Of a stretch of DNA of 64,000 nt, positions 28,812 to 36,266 are shown piece after piece. The position numbers and the translations under genes were made by a program. Numbering within the stretch: the stretch's first letter is position 1; each line of letters opens with the position of its first letter. The notes under the pieces were generated by a model. That model was not told the origin of the DNA. It saw only the letters and a list, made by a program, of their open reading frames with translations, and did not search any database. Origin of the DNA: Thermoleophilia bacterium (GTDB lineage Bacteria; Actinomycetota; Thermoleophilia; Gaiellales; Gaiellaceae); the NCBI GenBank assembly GCA_020845695.1, contig JADLFG010000017.1:65514-129513 (forward strand). Reading direction: 5' to 3'.

Positions 28812-29729
28812 TCAGTTGTTCGCGCGGTGCCCGCTCGCCTGCGTGCCCGGCGCCTTCAGGTTCGCGTCGAAGAAGAGGCTGCCGAACGTCCGCACGACGT
28901 CGTAGCGGTAGTTCCCCTTGCAGTCGCGAAGCGCGGTCTGCGCGGACGGGTCGATCTGCTGGCCGCAGAGGCGGCGCATGTCGGCGAGGAAGCGGTCGTC
29001 GATCCGCCGCCGCGACCAGTCGTGGTAGTCGCGGACGCCGCCGGCCCACGGGTCCTCGATCGTGGCGCCCCGGTAGCCGGCGTCGTGCAGGTCGCACGCG
29101 CTCGTGAACCAGACCGTCCAGAACGCTCGCGGCACCTTGATCGACCCGTCGCCTCGCCGCACCTCCGGCTGGAAGAAGACGCCCGAGTTGCCGAAGTAGT
29201 TCTCAATCGCCAGCACCGCGTCCCACGCCTTGCCGCCGCAGCCGTTCGAGATCTTCGTGCGGTCCTGCCAGGGCACCTTCACGGAGACGTGCGCGCAGCT
29301 CGAGAGCGGGGCGCCGCTGCTGCGCGTCCCGGCCGGGCTCTCCGCCCAGAGGCAGAAGTAGACGGGACCGATCAGATCCGTGCCGAGCCGCGCGTCCCAT
29401 GACGCCCGGGCCCCGGTCGCGGCCTGAACGCCCGGCTCGGATGTGGCGACGGCGGTGCCGCCCTGGTAGAGGCCGAGATGGGGCCTCGCCCGGCCGCTTG
29501 GATCCTCGACGCTGTAGGCCAGCCGGACGCGGGAGCCGGGTTGGCTCACGCCGCCAGGCGCGTACGCCTTCACCGCGGGGCGGACGATCGCCGCGTGTTC
29601 GAGCGCGGCCCCGGCCGGAGCCGCGGCCGCGAGGACGGCGGCTGCGAGCGCTGCGGCCGCGACCGGCCCTCGTCGAACCCGGTCAGGACGGGGAGCACGC
29701 CTCGCGCGGTGGCACGCCGTGCCAGGCAC
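28812..29729 (-). CDS. Secreted phospholipase A2-like protein, paralogue
   Basis: 305 residues. Signal peptide (GPVAAAALAAAVLAAAAPAGAA), one beta domain (about 45-135) and the catalytic domain with ISNGCGGKAWDAVLAIENYFGN and CDLHDAGYRG (Cys212, His215, Asp216). It aligns along its length with the last two domains of the protein at 18828-20084, but lacks that protein's N-terminal WAGTW domain. The only usable start is GTG 29729, and that codon sits inside a small palindromic motif (GGTGCCTGGCAC on the minus strand), so the true beginning is slightly uncertain. TAAGGT lies upstream as a possible -10 for a leaderless message. Confidence 0.72.
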   Translation of the reverse strand: MPGTACHRARRAPRPDRVRRGPVAAAALAAAVLAAAAPAGAALEHAAIVRPAVKAYAPGGVSQPGSRVRLAYSVEDPSGRARPHLGLYQGGTAVATSEPGVQAATGARASWDARLGTDLIGPVYFCLWAESPAGTRSSGAPLSSCAHVSVKVPWQDRTKISNGCGGKAWDAVLAIENYFGNSGVFFQPEVRRGDGSIKVPRAFWTVWFTSACDLHDAGYRGATIEDPWAGGVRDYHDWSRRRIDDRFLADMRRLCGQQIDPSAQTALRDCKGNYRYDVVRTFGSLFFDANLKAPGTQASGHRANN

Positions 29730-29806
29730 CAGGGCGGGACCTTAGCGGGCACCGGCGGAGCGGGGAGGACCCGCGGGCACGGGCCCTCCCCACGAGCCGC
29801 GCCGGG

Positions 29807-30100
29807 CTAGGAACCGGCCGCCCCGAGCCCTCGCTGCAGATCGTCCCCGTTCATCACGGGGGTCACGTGGACGGATGCGTCGAGATACTCGAACAGCGGC
29901 TCTACCGTCGGCGGCAGCTCCCAGGAGCCCTCCATCTCGAAGATGAAGAGCGCCGTTCGCTTGCCGTCCTCTGCGTAGAAGTACGCCGCCTCCGGTTCAA
30001 GAGTCGCCACGGTGGACTCGATCGTCCGCTGGAGCGCCCCGCTCTTGAACGCCTCGTTGCCCCTCTCCACGGGCATCTGCACCTTCAGCAACATCCTCAC
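29807..30100 (-). CDS. Small cytoplasmic protein, unknown (alpha/beta dimeric-barrel-like)
   Basis: 97 residues from GTG 30100, supported by AGAGGAGG six bases upstream. The start of the chain, MLLKVQMPVERGNEAF, and the later AAYFYAEDGKRTALFIFEMEG with SVHVTPVM read like a ferredoxin-fold dimeric alpha/beta barrel of the DUF3303/GYD type. No active-site residues can be assigned. Codon use is less GC-extreme than its neighbours. It stands alone between the phospholipase gene and panB, same strand as both. Confidence 0.6.
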   Translation of the reverse strand: MRMLLKVQMPVERGNEAFKSGALQRTIESTVATLEPEAAYFYAEDGKRTALFIFEMEGSWELPPTVEPLFEYLDASVHVTPVMNGDDLQRGLGAAGS

Positions 30101-30193
30101 GACATGCCTCCTCTCATGGTGGGATGGCTCTCGTGGAGGGATGCTACCGACGGGCGCAAGGCCCGCCTGGGGGCGGGCCCGCGGCGCGGGGCC

Positions 30194-30217
30194 GGTGCCA
30201 GGCGCGTGCCTGGCACC
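30194..30217. repeat. Perfect inverted repeat, terminator or REP-like
   Basis: GGTGCCAGGC, four-base loop GCGT, GCCTGGCACC. It lies ten bases beyond the 3' end of panB on the minus strand and could end that operon. The same half-site (GTGCCAGGCACC) occurs at 29719-29730 over the start of the phospholipase gene, which suggests a repetitive palindrome rather than a simple terminator. Confidence 0.6.
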
Positions 30218-30226
30218 AGTGCGCGC

Positions 30227-31090
30227 CTACGGGGTTGCGGCCCGGAAGAGGGTCAGCTCCTCGTCGGGCATCGCGTAGCTGTGCTCCTCGCCGGGGAAGG
30301 CGCCGCTGCGGACGTCGGCGGCGTAGCGCTCGAGCGCGGAGCGGATCTCGACGCCGATCTCCGCGTAGCGCTTGACGAACCGCGGCGAGCGGCCCTCGTA
30401 GAGGCCGAGCAGGTCGTGGAAGACGAGCACCTGCCCGTCGCAGGCGGGGCCCGCGCCGATGCCGATCGTCGGGATCGCGAGCGCGCCGGTGATCCGCTCG
30501 GCGACCGGGGTCGGGACGCACTCGAGCACGAGCGCGAAGCAGCCGGCCGCCTCGAGCGCGAGCGCGTCGTCGAGGAGCTGCTGGGCCCGCCGTGCCGTGC
30601 GCCCCTGCGCCCGGTAGCCGCCGAGCAGCGTCGCCGACTGCGGGGTCAGGCCGAGGTGGCCCATGACCGGGACGCCCGCGCCGACGAGCGCGACCGTCCG
30701 GTGGAGCGTCGGGCCTGCCCCCTCGACCTTGACCGCGTCGGCGCCGGCCTCCTTGACGAAGCGCACCGCGTTCCGGATCGCATCCTCGTCCGACACCTGG
30801 TAGGTGCCGAACGGCATGTCGGCGACGACGAGCGGCCGCACGGCCCCGCGCGCGGTCGCGCGCGTCAGGAGCAGCATGTCCTCCATCGTCGCGGGCACGG
30901 TCGAGTCGTGCCCGAGCACCGTCATCGCGGCCGAGTCGCCGACGAGGACGACGTCGACGCCGGCCGCGTCCGCGAGGCGTGCGCTCGGGTAGTCGTAGGC
31001 GGTCACCATCACGATCCGCTCACCGCGGTGCTTCAGCTCGGCGAGCTCGGTCAGCGGCAGCTTGCCGGCGGTGGGGGGACGGGTGCTCAC
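30227..31090 (-). CDS. panB: 3-methyl-2-oxobutanoate hydroxymethyltransferase
   Basis: 287 residues, standard length. PanB adds a hydroxymethyl group from methylene-tetrahydrofolate to ketoisovalerate to form ketopantoate, the first step of pantothenate synthesis. Conserved signatures: VTAYDYPSARLADAAGVDVVLVGDS, GHDSTVPATMEDMLL, DMPFGTYQVS, VKVEGA and MGHLGLTPQS. The GTG start overlaps the panC stop (GTGA), so translation is coupled. Confidence 0.96.
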   Translation of the reverse strand: MSTRPPTAGKLPLTELAELKHRGERIVMVTAYDYPSARLADAAGVDVVLVGDSAAMTVLGHDSTVPATMEDMLLLTRATARGAVRPLVVADMPFGTYQVSDEDAIRNAVRFVKEAGADAVKVEGAGPTLHRTVALVGAGVPVMGHLGLTPQSATLLGGYRAQGRTARRAQQLLDDALALEAAGCFALVLECVPTPVAERITGALAIPTIGIGAGPACDGQVLVFHDLLGLYEGRSPRFVKRYAEIGVEIRSALERYAADVRSGAFPGEEHSYAMPDEELTLFRAATP

Positions 31091-31899
31091 GGCGTGTCTC
31101 CTTCCAGGACGACGTTGTCGATCAGACGGGTGGTGCCGACGCGGATCGCGGCGGCGAGGACGGTCAGGCCGTCGACCGCCAGGGTGTCCACGTAGTCAGT
31201 CGCGATGCCGCGCTCGCCGGCCAGGACGGCGGCGGCGACCTCGACGGGATCGCTGCCGTCCTCGTGGGCCTCGAGCCCGGCGGCGAGCGCGCGCGGGAGG
31301 GCGAGCGCTGCCGCCCGCTCATCCGGGGCCAGATAGGCGTTGCGCGAGCTGAGCGCGAGCCCGTCCGCGTCGCGGACGGTGGGGAGGATCCGCAGCTCGA
31401 GCTCGAGCGCGAGGTCGCAGACGAGGCGCTCGATCACGGCCGCCTGCTGGGCGTCCTTGCGGCCGAAGTAGGTTCGGTCGGGCCGGACGACCGTGAACAG
31501 CTTCAGGCAGACCGTCGCGACGCCGCGGAAGTGGCCGGGCCGCGCATCGCCCTCGAGCCCCCGGGAGAGGCCCTCCACGTCGACCCACGTCTGAAAGCCT
31601 TCCGGGTACATCTCCGCGGCCGGCGGCGCAAACAGGAGGTCTGCACCCGCCTCGGCGGCGACGCTCGCATCGCGCTCAGGGTCGCGCGGGTAGCGGTCGA
31701 GGTCCTCGCCGGCCGCGAACTGGGACGGATTCACGAACAGGCTGACGACCGTGGCGTCGTTCTCCGCCCGGGACGCCCGAATCAGCGACACGTGGCCCGC
31801 GTGGAACGCGCCCATCGTCGGCACGAGCCCGAGCGAGCGGGTGCCCCGGTGCGGCGCGAGCGCCGCCCGGAGGTCGGCGATCGTCTCGACGATCCTCAT
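31087..31899 (-). CDS. panC: Pantothenate synthetase
   Basis: 270 residues. It joins pantoate and beta-alanine with ATP. Signatures: LVPTMGAFHAGHVSLIRASR (HIGH-like ATP site), VSLFVNPSQFAAGEDL, FGRKDAQQAAVIERLV and LALSSRNAYLAPDER. The start codon overlaps the preceding DUF2520 stop (ATGA) and the stop overlaps panB. No panE (ketopantoate reductase) or panD is within the window, which makes the upstream reductase-like gene interesting. Confidence 0.96.
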   Translation of the reverse strand: MRIVETIADLRAALAPHRGTRSLGLVPTMGAFHAGHVSLIRASRAENDATVVSLFVNPSQFAAGEDLDRYPRDPERDASVAAEAGADLLFAPPAAEMYPEGFQTWVDVEGLSRGLEGDARPGHFRGVATVCLKLFTVVRPDRTYFGRKDAQQAAVIERLVCDLALELELRILPTVRDADGLALSSRNAYLAPDERAAALALPRALAAGLEAHEDGSDPVEVAAAVLAGERGIATDYVDTLAVDGLTVLAAAIRVGTTRLIDNVVLEGDTP

Positions 31900-32585
31900 C
31901 GCGCGAGCGCTCCTTCGGTGGCATCCGCGAGGGTGCGGTAGAGCGGCTCAAGCTCCGGCCGGGCGTCGCGGATCGCCTCCAGATGGGCGGCAACCGTGCC
32001 GCGGTCGCCGCGAACGAACGGTCCGGTCGGCCTGAAGCCGTTCTCGATCGTGCGGCGCATCAGCGGCTCGAGCGCCTCGGGCGGCGCGCCGGCCGCCTCC
32101 ATCAGCTCCGCGGCGGCGTCGTGGAGGGTGACGAGGAACGCGGCCGCCACCGTCGCGGCCGCGTGGTAGAGCGGACGGCTCGAGTCGGCGAGCTCGAACG
32201 GCGCGAGGCCGAGCAGCGCGGCCAGCTCGAAGCCGGCGCGCAGCGCCGCCGGCGACTCGCCGGTCACCGCCGCGTGGGCGCCGTCGAGCTGGCCGGGCCC
32301 GAGCCCCGGCTGGAACGTCTGCAGCGGGTGGACGGCGAAGCGGCGCCGGTGGGGCGCGAGTGCCTCGACGGAGGCGGCGCCGCTCGTGTGGGCGATCCAC
32401 GGGCCGGCCGGGATCGCTTGCGCGACGGCGGCGATCTCCCGGTCCGGCACGCAGAGGAGGACGAGGTCGGTGCCGTCGCAGGCGAGCTCGCGACCGGTCA
32501 CCCGGGTCGGGAGTCTCTCGCCCAGACGGGCGGCTGCGGCCCGGCCGACACGGCCGGCGCCGACGACACACACGGATTCGAACAT
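31896..32585 (-). CDS. Rossmann-fold DUF2520 protein, candidate ketopantoate reductase
   Basis: 229 residues from ATG 32585 (GGAG upstream), chosen because the dinucleotide-binding loop VCVVGAGRVG then starts at residue 5. The N-terminal Rossmann half binds NAD(P) (LVLLCVPDREI, HTSGAAS), and the C-terminal helical half (HPLQTF, YHAAATVAAAFLVTLHDAA, RRTIENGF) is the DUF2520 domain, akin to the dimerisation domain of beta-hydroxyacid dehydrogenases. Overlap with panC and the shared strand tie it to pantothenate synthesis. A reductase step between PanB and PanC is needed and no panE is seen nearby, so it may fill that role; this is inference. Confidence 0.85.
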   Translation of the reverse strand: MFESVCVVGAGRVGRAAAARLGERLPTRVTGRELACDGTDLVLLCVPDREIAAVAQAIPAGPWIAHTSGAASVEALAPHRRRFAVHPLQTFQPGLGPGQLDGAHAAVTGESPAALRAGFELAALLGLAPFELADSSRPLYHAAATVAAAFLVTLHDAAAELMEAAGAPPEALEPLMRRTIENGFRPTGPFVRGDRGTVAAHLEAIRDARPELEPLYRTLADATEGALAR

Positions 32586-32647
32586 CTGCTCCAGTTCCTG
32601 GCCGGATACCGGGCTCTGCCAAGTGTAACGCGGATCGAGGCCTTGAC

Positions 32648-33451
32648 ATGCCCGGGCCGTCGTGGTTTCTCTCACCCGTGGCGCGGGTCACCCGTACGCT
32701 CGGTCTCACGTCGCCGCTCACGAGCGGCCCGGACGTCGCGCGCGTCCAGCGGGTGCTGGGAGTCGACGACGACGGCCTCTACGGCCCGGTCACAGCCGGG
32801 GCGGCGGCCCACTGGAAGTACGCGAGCGGCTACCCGGAGGACGGCCTCGAGGGGACGCTCTCCCCCGACGACCAGCGCCGCCTGCTCGACCGCGAGCCGC
32901 TCCCGCCCGGGTACGCGGCGCTCGCGCCGGCGCGGGCGGCTGCCCTCGCCGCCGGGGACGCCGCCCGCGAGCACGCGGTCGTCCGGATGGAGCGGTGGGC
33001 CGGCCGGCGCGTGCGCGAGCGGCCGCCCGGCAGCGACCGGGTGCCCGCGCTCGTCCGGCTCGCCCGGCGGCTGGCCGTGCCGGAGCCGCTCGCGGCGATG
33101 GGCTATCCGTGGTGCGCGCTCGCCGCCCTCCTGCCGGCGCTCGAGGCGGGCGGGCGCAGCGCAGCGCTCGGCCTGAACGCGGGCGCGTTCAACCCGCTCT
33201 ACTGCCCGGCGATCCTGACCGAGGCCGAGCACGGCCGCTCCGGCCTGCGGGTCGTGACCGCCGCCGCGGCGGCTCGCGGCGACCTCGTGCTCTTCGACTG
33301 GGCCGGCGGCGACCCGGCCGACCATCTCGGCCGGCTGCGGGAGCCGGTGGCGGCGGCAACGGTCTCGACGGTGGACGGGAATGCCGGCGCCGCAGTCATG
33401 CTGCGGGAGCGGCCGCTCGGCCAGGTGCGGGCGTTCGTCCGCGACACGTGA
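32648..33451 (+). CDS. Peptidoglycan-binding/CHAP-like amidase without signal peptide
   Basis: 267 residues. Residues about 18-80 (SGPDVARVQRVLGVDDDGLYGPVT and following helices) form a PG_binding_1 module. The C-terminal half matches a CHAP cysteine peptidase: YPWCALAALLP (nucleophile Cys), RGDLVLFDWAGG, ADHLGRL (His) and VSTVDGNAG. CHAP enzymes cut peptidoglycan peptides or amide bonds. No signal peptide or transmembrane helix is visible, so export would need another route, as with phage endolysins. ATG 32648 is used; GTG 32680 is too short of the binding module to be preferred. Divergent from the pan operon. Confidence 0.72.
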   Translation: MPGPSWFLSPVARVTRTLGLTSPLTSGPDVARVQRVLGVDDDGLYGPVTAGAAAHWKYASGYPEDGLEGTLSPDDQRRLLDREPLPPGYAALAPARAAALAAGDAAREHAVVRMERWAGRRVRERPPGSDRVPALVRLARRLAVPEPLAAMGYPWCALAALLPALEAGGRSAALGLNAGAFNPLYCPAILTEAEHGRSGLRVVTAAAAARGDLVLFDWAGGDPADHLGRLREPVAAATVSTVDGNAGAAVMLRERPLGQVRAFVRDT

Positions 33452-33551
33452 TCCCGACCGGCCCCCGGGTTGCCAGACGGCCCCGGGTGCCCTACCCTGA
33501 CGGCACCGGGCCTTGCGCCCGCCACCGGGGATCACGGCCAAGGAGGGGACC

Positions 33552-34634
33552 ATGGCTACACGTGAGCTCGACGCCGAGCGGGCGGAGGCGTTCGCGGGCA
33601 CGATGCTCGGGATCCTGAACGGCGCCGCCGCCTCGCTGCTCGTGAGTGTCGGCCACCAGACCGGCCTGCTCGACCTGATGGCTGAGCTCGAGCCGGCGAC
33701 GAGCGCGGAGATCGCGGCCGCGGCGAGCCTGGAGGAGCGCTACGTGCGCGAGTGGCTGGCGGGGCTGACGGTCTCGGGCGTGCTCGAGCACGACCCGGTG
33801 GCGGGGACGTTCGCGTTGCCACCCGAGCACGCGGCCTGCCTGACCCGGGCCGCCGGGCCGGACAACCTCGCCGGCTTCGCGCAGTACATCGGCCTGTTCG
33901 CGGAGGTCGAGCAGGAGGTGGTGGCGTGCTTCCGCAACGGGGGTGGCGTGCCCTACGCCTCGTTCCCGCGCTTCCAGAAGCTCATGGCCGAGGAGTCCGC
34001 CCAGGTGAACGACGCGGTACTCGTCGACGGCACGCTGCCGCTGGTGTCCGGGCTGGTCGAGCGCCTCCGAGCCGGGATCGACGTGCTCGACGTCGGCTGC
34101 GGCTCCGGTCACACCGTCAACCTGATGGCGCAGGCGTTCCCGGCGAGCCGCTTCACCGGCTATGACTTCTCGGAGGAGGGGGTCGCGGCCGGCCGCACGG
34201 AGGCCGCTGAGCTCGGCCTCGCGAACGCCCGCTTCGAGCTTCGGGACGTGACCGCGCTCGACGAGCCGGGCGGCTACGGGCTCGTGACCGCGTTCGACGT
34301 CGTGCACGACACCGCGGCACCGGAGCGGCTGCTCGCGGGCGTCGCGAGAGCGCTCGTCCCCGGCGGCGTCTTCCTGATGGTGGACGTCGCCGCGTCGAGC
34401 CACGTCCACGAGAACCTCGAGCATCCGCTCGGGCCGGCCCTGTACGCGGCGTCGCTCTTCCACTGCATGACGGTCTCGCTCGCCCAGGGCGGGGCCGGTC
34501 TCGGGACGATGTGGGGCGAAGAGAAGGCGCTCGAGCTACTGGCGGGCGCGGGCTTCCCGGACGTCGAGGTGAAGCGGGTCGAAGGTGACGTCCTCAACAA
34601 CTACTACGTCGCGCGCACGGGGGCGCCGGCGTAG
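33552..34634 (+). CDS. SAM-dependent methyltransferase with winged-helix N-terminus
   Basis: About 360 residues. AAGGAGG at 33540-33546 fixes ATG 33552. The N-terminal part (LLVSVGHQTGLLDLMAEL, AASLEERYVREWLAGL) is a winged-helix dimerisation domain like that of O-methyltransferases. The class I methyltransferase core has VLDVGCGSGHTVNLMAQAFP (SAM loop), GYDFSEEGVAAG, FELRDVTAL and LVTAFDVVHD. The substrate is unknown; the winged helix resembles TylM/Rv2258c-like families. A possible -10 (TACCCT) lies at 33493-33498. Confidence 0.85.
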   Translation: MATRELDAERAEAFAGTMLGILNGAAASLLVSVGHQTGLLDLMAELEPATSAEIAAAASLEERYVREWLAGLTVSGVLEHDPVAGTFALPPEHAACLTRAAGPDNLAGFAQYIGLFAEVEQEVVACFRNGGGVPYASFPRFQKLMAEESAQVNDAVLVDGTLPLVSGLVERLRAGIDVLDVGCGSGHTVNLMAQAFPASRFTGYDFSEEGVAAGRTEAAELGLANARFELRDVTALDEPGGYGLVTAFDVVHDTAAPERLLAGVARALVPGGVFLMVDVAASSHVHENLEHPLGPALYAASLFHCMTVSLAQGGAGLGTMWGEEKALELLAGAGFPDVEVKRVEGDVLNNYYVARTGAPA

Positions 34635-34646
34635 GCGGCGGCCCCG

Positions 34647-34814
34647 CTACCGCTTGCCCGCGACTCTGCGCCGGGCGAGCCGTTCGGACAGCTTCGTGTT
34701 GGCGACGATCGCCCCGGGCAGCAGCGAGATCAAGAGGCCCGCGACGAGCACGACGCCGAGCGCGAAGATCACCGCGAGGACGGCGATGCCGGCGGGCGCG
34801 CTCACGCCGGGCAT
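34647..34814 (-). CDS. Small single-helix membrane protein
   Basis: A 55-residue frame from ATG 34814 to TAG. It has a hydrophobic stretch, AVLAVIFALGVVLVAGLLIS, followed by LLPGAIVANTKLSERLARRR and a basic tail. One membrane helix with a cytoplasmic positively charged end is expected. Codon use matches coding sequence in this genome (third positions nearly all G or C) and the hydrophobic composition is unlikely by chance. I know of no function. It lies convergent to the methyltransferase gene. Confidence 0.55.
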   Translation of the reverse strand: MPGVSAPAGIAVLAVIFALGVVLVAGLLISLLPGAIVANTKLSERLARRRVAGKR

Positions 34815-34835
34815 TCTCGCAGGTCGGTCGGGGTT

Positions 34836-34863
34836 GGGGTCAGGTCTCTCGCGACCTGACCCC
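34836..34863. repeat. Perfect inverted repeat, 11-base arms
   Basis: GGGGTCAGGTC, loop TCTCGC, GACCTGACCCC. It lies between the small membrane protein start and the cupin 3' end. It could terminate the cupin transcript. Like the element at 30194-30217 it has a CAGG/CCTG core, suggesting a family of mobile or REP-like palindromes. Confidence 0.55.
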
Positions 34864-34883
34864 GTGACTCCCCCACGCGACGC

Positions 34884-35249
34884 CTAGCTCGGCCTGGCGT
34901 AGCTCTGGACCTGGCCGAAGTCGACGAACGCGCACGGCTCGTCGCCGATCGTCCAGGCGTCATGCCCCGGCGCGATCTCGACGATGTCCCCCGGCCCGAC
35001 CTCGCTCTCCGTGCCGTCGTCCATCCGGATCCCCATCCGCCCGGACAGCACGTAGCCGCGGTGCGCGGTCTGGCAGCTCTCCGTGCCGGCGATCGGCCCC
35101 ACGTGCTCCGACCAGCGCCAGCCCGGCTCGAACACCCCGGCCGCGACCGGGCCGCCGCCCAGGTTGAGGATCCGCGCCTCCCCCTTGTTGCCCGCGAACG
35201 GGCGCACCTCGTCGGCGTCGGCGGATCGCCTGATCTCGAGACCAGCCAT
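34884..35249 (-). CDS. Cupin-domain protein
   Basis: 121 residues from ATG 35249 with AGGAGGAAGG just upstream. One cupin barrel: GVFEPGWRWSEHVGP, TESCQTAHRGYVLSGRMGIRMDDG and VGPGDIVEIAPGHDAWTIGDEPC carry the two cupin motifs, with His residues (EHVG, AHRG, PGHDAW) able to hold a metal. Single-domain cupins of this sort bind small ligands or detoxify; substrate unknown. The frame is open far upstream to about 36431, but the start is set by the ribosome site and the cupin boundary. Confidence 0.82.
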   Translation of the reverse strand: MAGLEIRRSADADEVRPFAGNKGEARILNLGGGPVAAGVFEPGWRWSEHVGPIAGTESCQTAHRGYVLSGRMGIRMDDGTESEVGPGDIVEIAPGHDAWTIGDEPCAFVDFGQVQSYARPS

Positions 35250-35342
35250 CTCACCTTCCTCCTCTCTCTCCCCGGCTTCCGAACGCTTGTCATGATCCGT
35301 GCAAGAGCCGGTGGTGTCAAGTCCGGCAGCTACCCTGGAAGG

Positions 35343-35996
35343 GTGACCGTGACGGCGGCCCAGCGAGAGAAGCCGCTGCTTCGGGGAGTGCTGCACGAGG
35401 TCGCGTTCTCCTGGTCGCTCGTGGCGGGCGCCGTCCTCGTCACGGGAGCGTCCGGCACCGTCGGGCGGACGGCTGCCGCCGTGTTCGCCGCCGCCGTCGC
35501 GGCGATGTTCGGCGCGAGCGCGCTCTACCACCGCGTCGGCTGGGGCCCGCGGGCGCGCCTCTGGATGCGCCGGGCCGACCACGCGGGGATCTACCTCCTG
35601 ATCGCCGGCAGCTACACGCCCTACGGGCTGCTCGCCCTCGACGGCGCCTGGCGGGCGGTGCTGCTCTCGATTGTCTGGAGCGGCGCCGCGGCCGGGATCG
35701 TGCTCAAGCTCGCCTGGGTGCACGCGCCGGGCTGGGTGACCGCCGCGATCGCCCTCGCGCTCGGCTGGGTCAGCCTGATCGCCCTGCCGCAGGCGTACGG
35801 CGCGCTCGGCCCCGCCGGCCTCGGGCTCCTGCTCGCAGGCGGGCTCCTCTACACGGCCGGCGCCGCCGTCTACGCGCGCCAGCGGCCCGACCCGCGTCCG
35901 TCCGTGTTCGGCTTCCACGAGCTCTTCCACGCGCTCGTCGTCGCCGCCGTCGCCTGCCAGTACGCGTCGATCGCGTTCTTCGTCGTCCCGCGCTGA
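35343..35996 (+). CDS. Hemolysin III/TrhA-family membrane protein
   Basis: About 217 residues, seven membrane helices. Family signatures: LHEVAFSWSL, SALYHRVGW, RADHAGIYLLIAGSYTPYGLL and FHELFHALVVAAV, with the conserved His residues that form a metal site in HlyIII/PAQR proteins. The bacterial TrhA family is linked to membrane fluidity and energy state. GTG 35343 is preceded by TACCCT (35331-35336) at six bases, so the mRNA is probably leaderless; GTG 35349 is also possible. Confidence 0.88.
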   Translation: MTVTAAQREKPLLRGVLHEVAFSWSLVAGAVLVTGASGTVGRTAAAVFAAAVAAMFGASALYHRVGWGPRARLWMRRADHAGIYLLIAGSYTPYGLLALDGAWRAVLLSIVWSGAAAGIVLKLAWVHAPGWVTAAIALALGWVSLIALPQAYGALGPAGLGLLLAGGLLYTAGAAVYARQRPDPRPSVFGFHELFHALVVAAVACQYASIAFFVVPR

Positions 35997-36044
35997 CCGA
36001 CCCGCTTGCGGCGCATCCGCTCGCGTGCCTACACTCTCCGGGCG

Positions 36045-36266
36045 ATGCCGATCTACGAGTTCGTGTGCATGAAGTGCGAGAGCCACTTCGAGGATCTGGT
36101 CGCGATGGGCGCCGACCACCCGCGCTGCCCCGACTGCGACTCCTCGAACGTGCGCAAGCTCCTCTCCGTGTTCGCGTCTCACGGCACCGCCGAGCAGCCG
36201 AGCTTCGGCGGCCCCACGGGCGGCGGTGGCGGCGGTTGCTGCGGCGGCAGCTGTGGCTGCGGCTAG
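36045..36266 (+). CDS. FmdB-family zinc-ribbon protein
   Basis: 73 residues. MPIYEFVCMKCESHFEDLV with CPDCDSSNVRKLLSVF is the FmdB regulatory zinc ribbon (two CxxC pairs). The tail GGGGGGCCGGSCGCG is Gly/Cys-rich, as is common in this family. FmdB-like proteins are predicted regulators, with function poorly defined. TACACT (36030-36035) lies nine bases before the ATG. The 3' end overlaps the start of the uracil-DNA glycosylase gene, making this the first gene of a long operon. Confidence 0.88.
   Translation: MPIYEFVCMKCESHFEDLVAMGADHPRCPDCDSSNVRKLLSVFASHGTAEQPSFGGPTGGGGGGCCGGSCGCG

Noticed and set aside
32643..32648. TTGACA as the -35 of a promoter for the PG-binding/CHAP gene
   Set aside because: It lies immediately before the start codon region and no -10 follows at the proper distance before a usable start.
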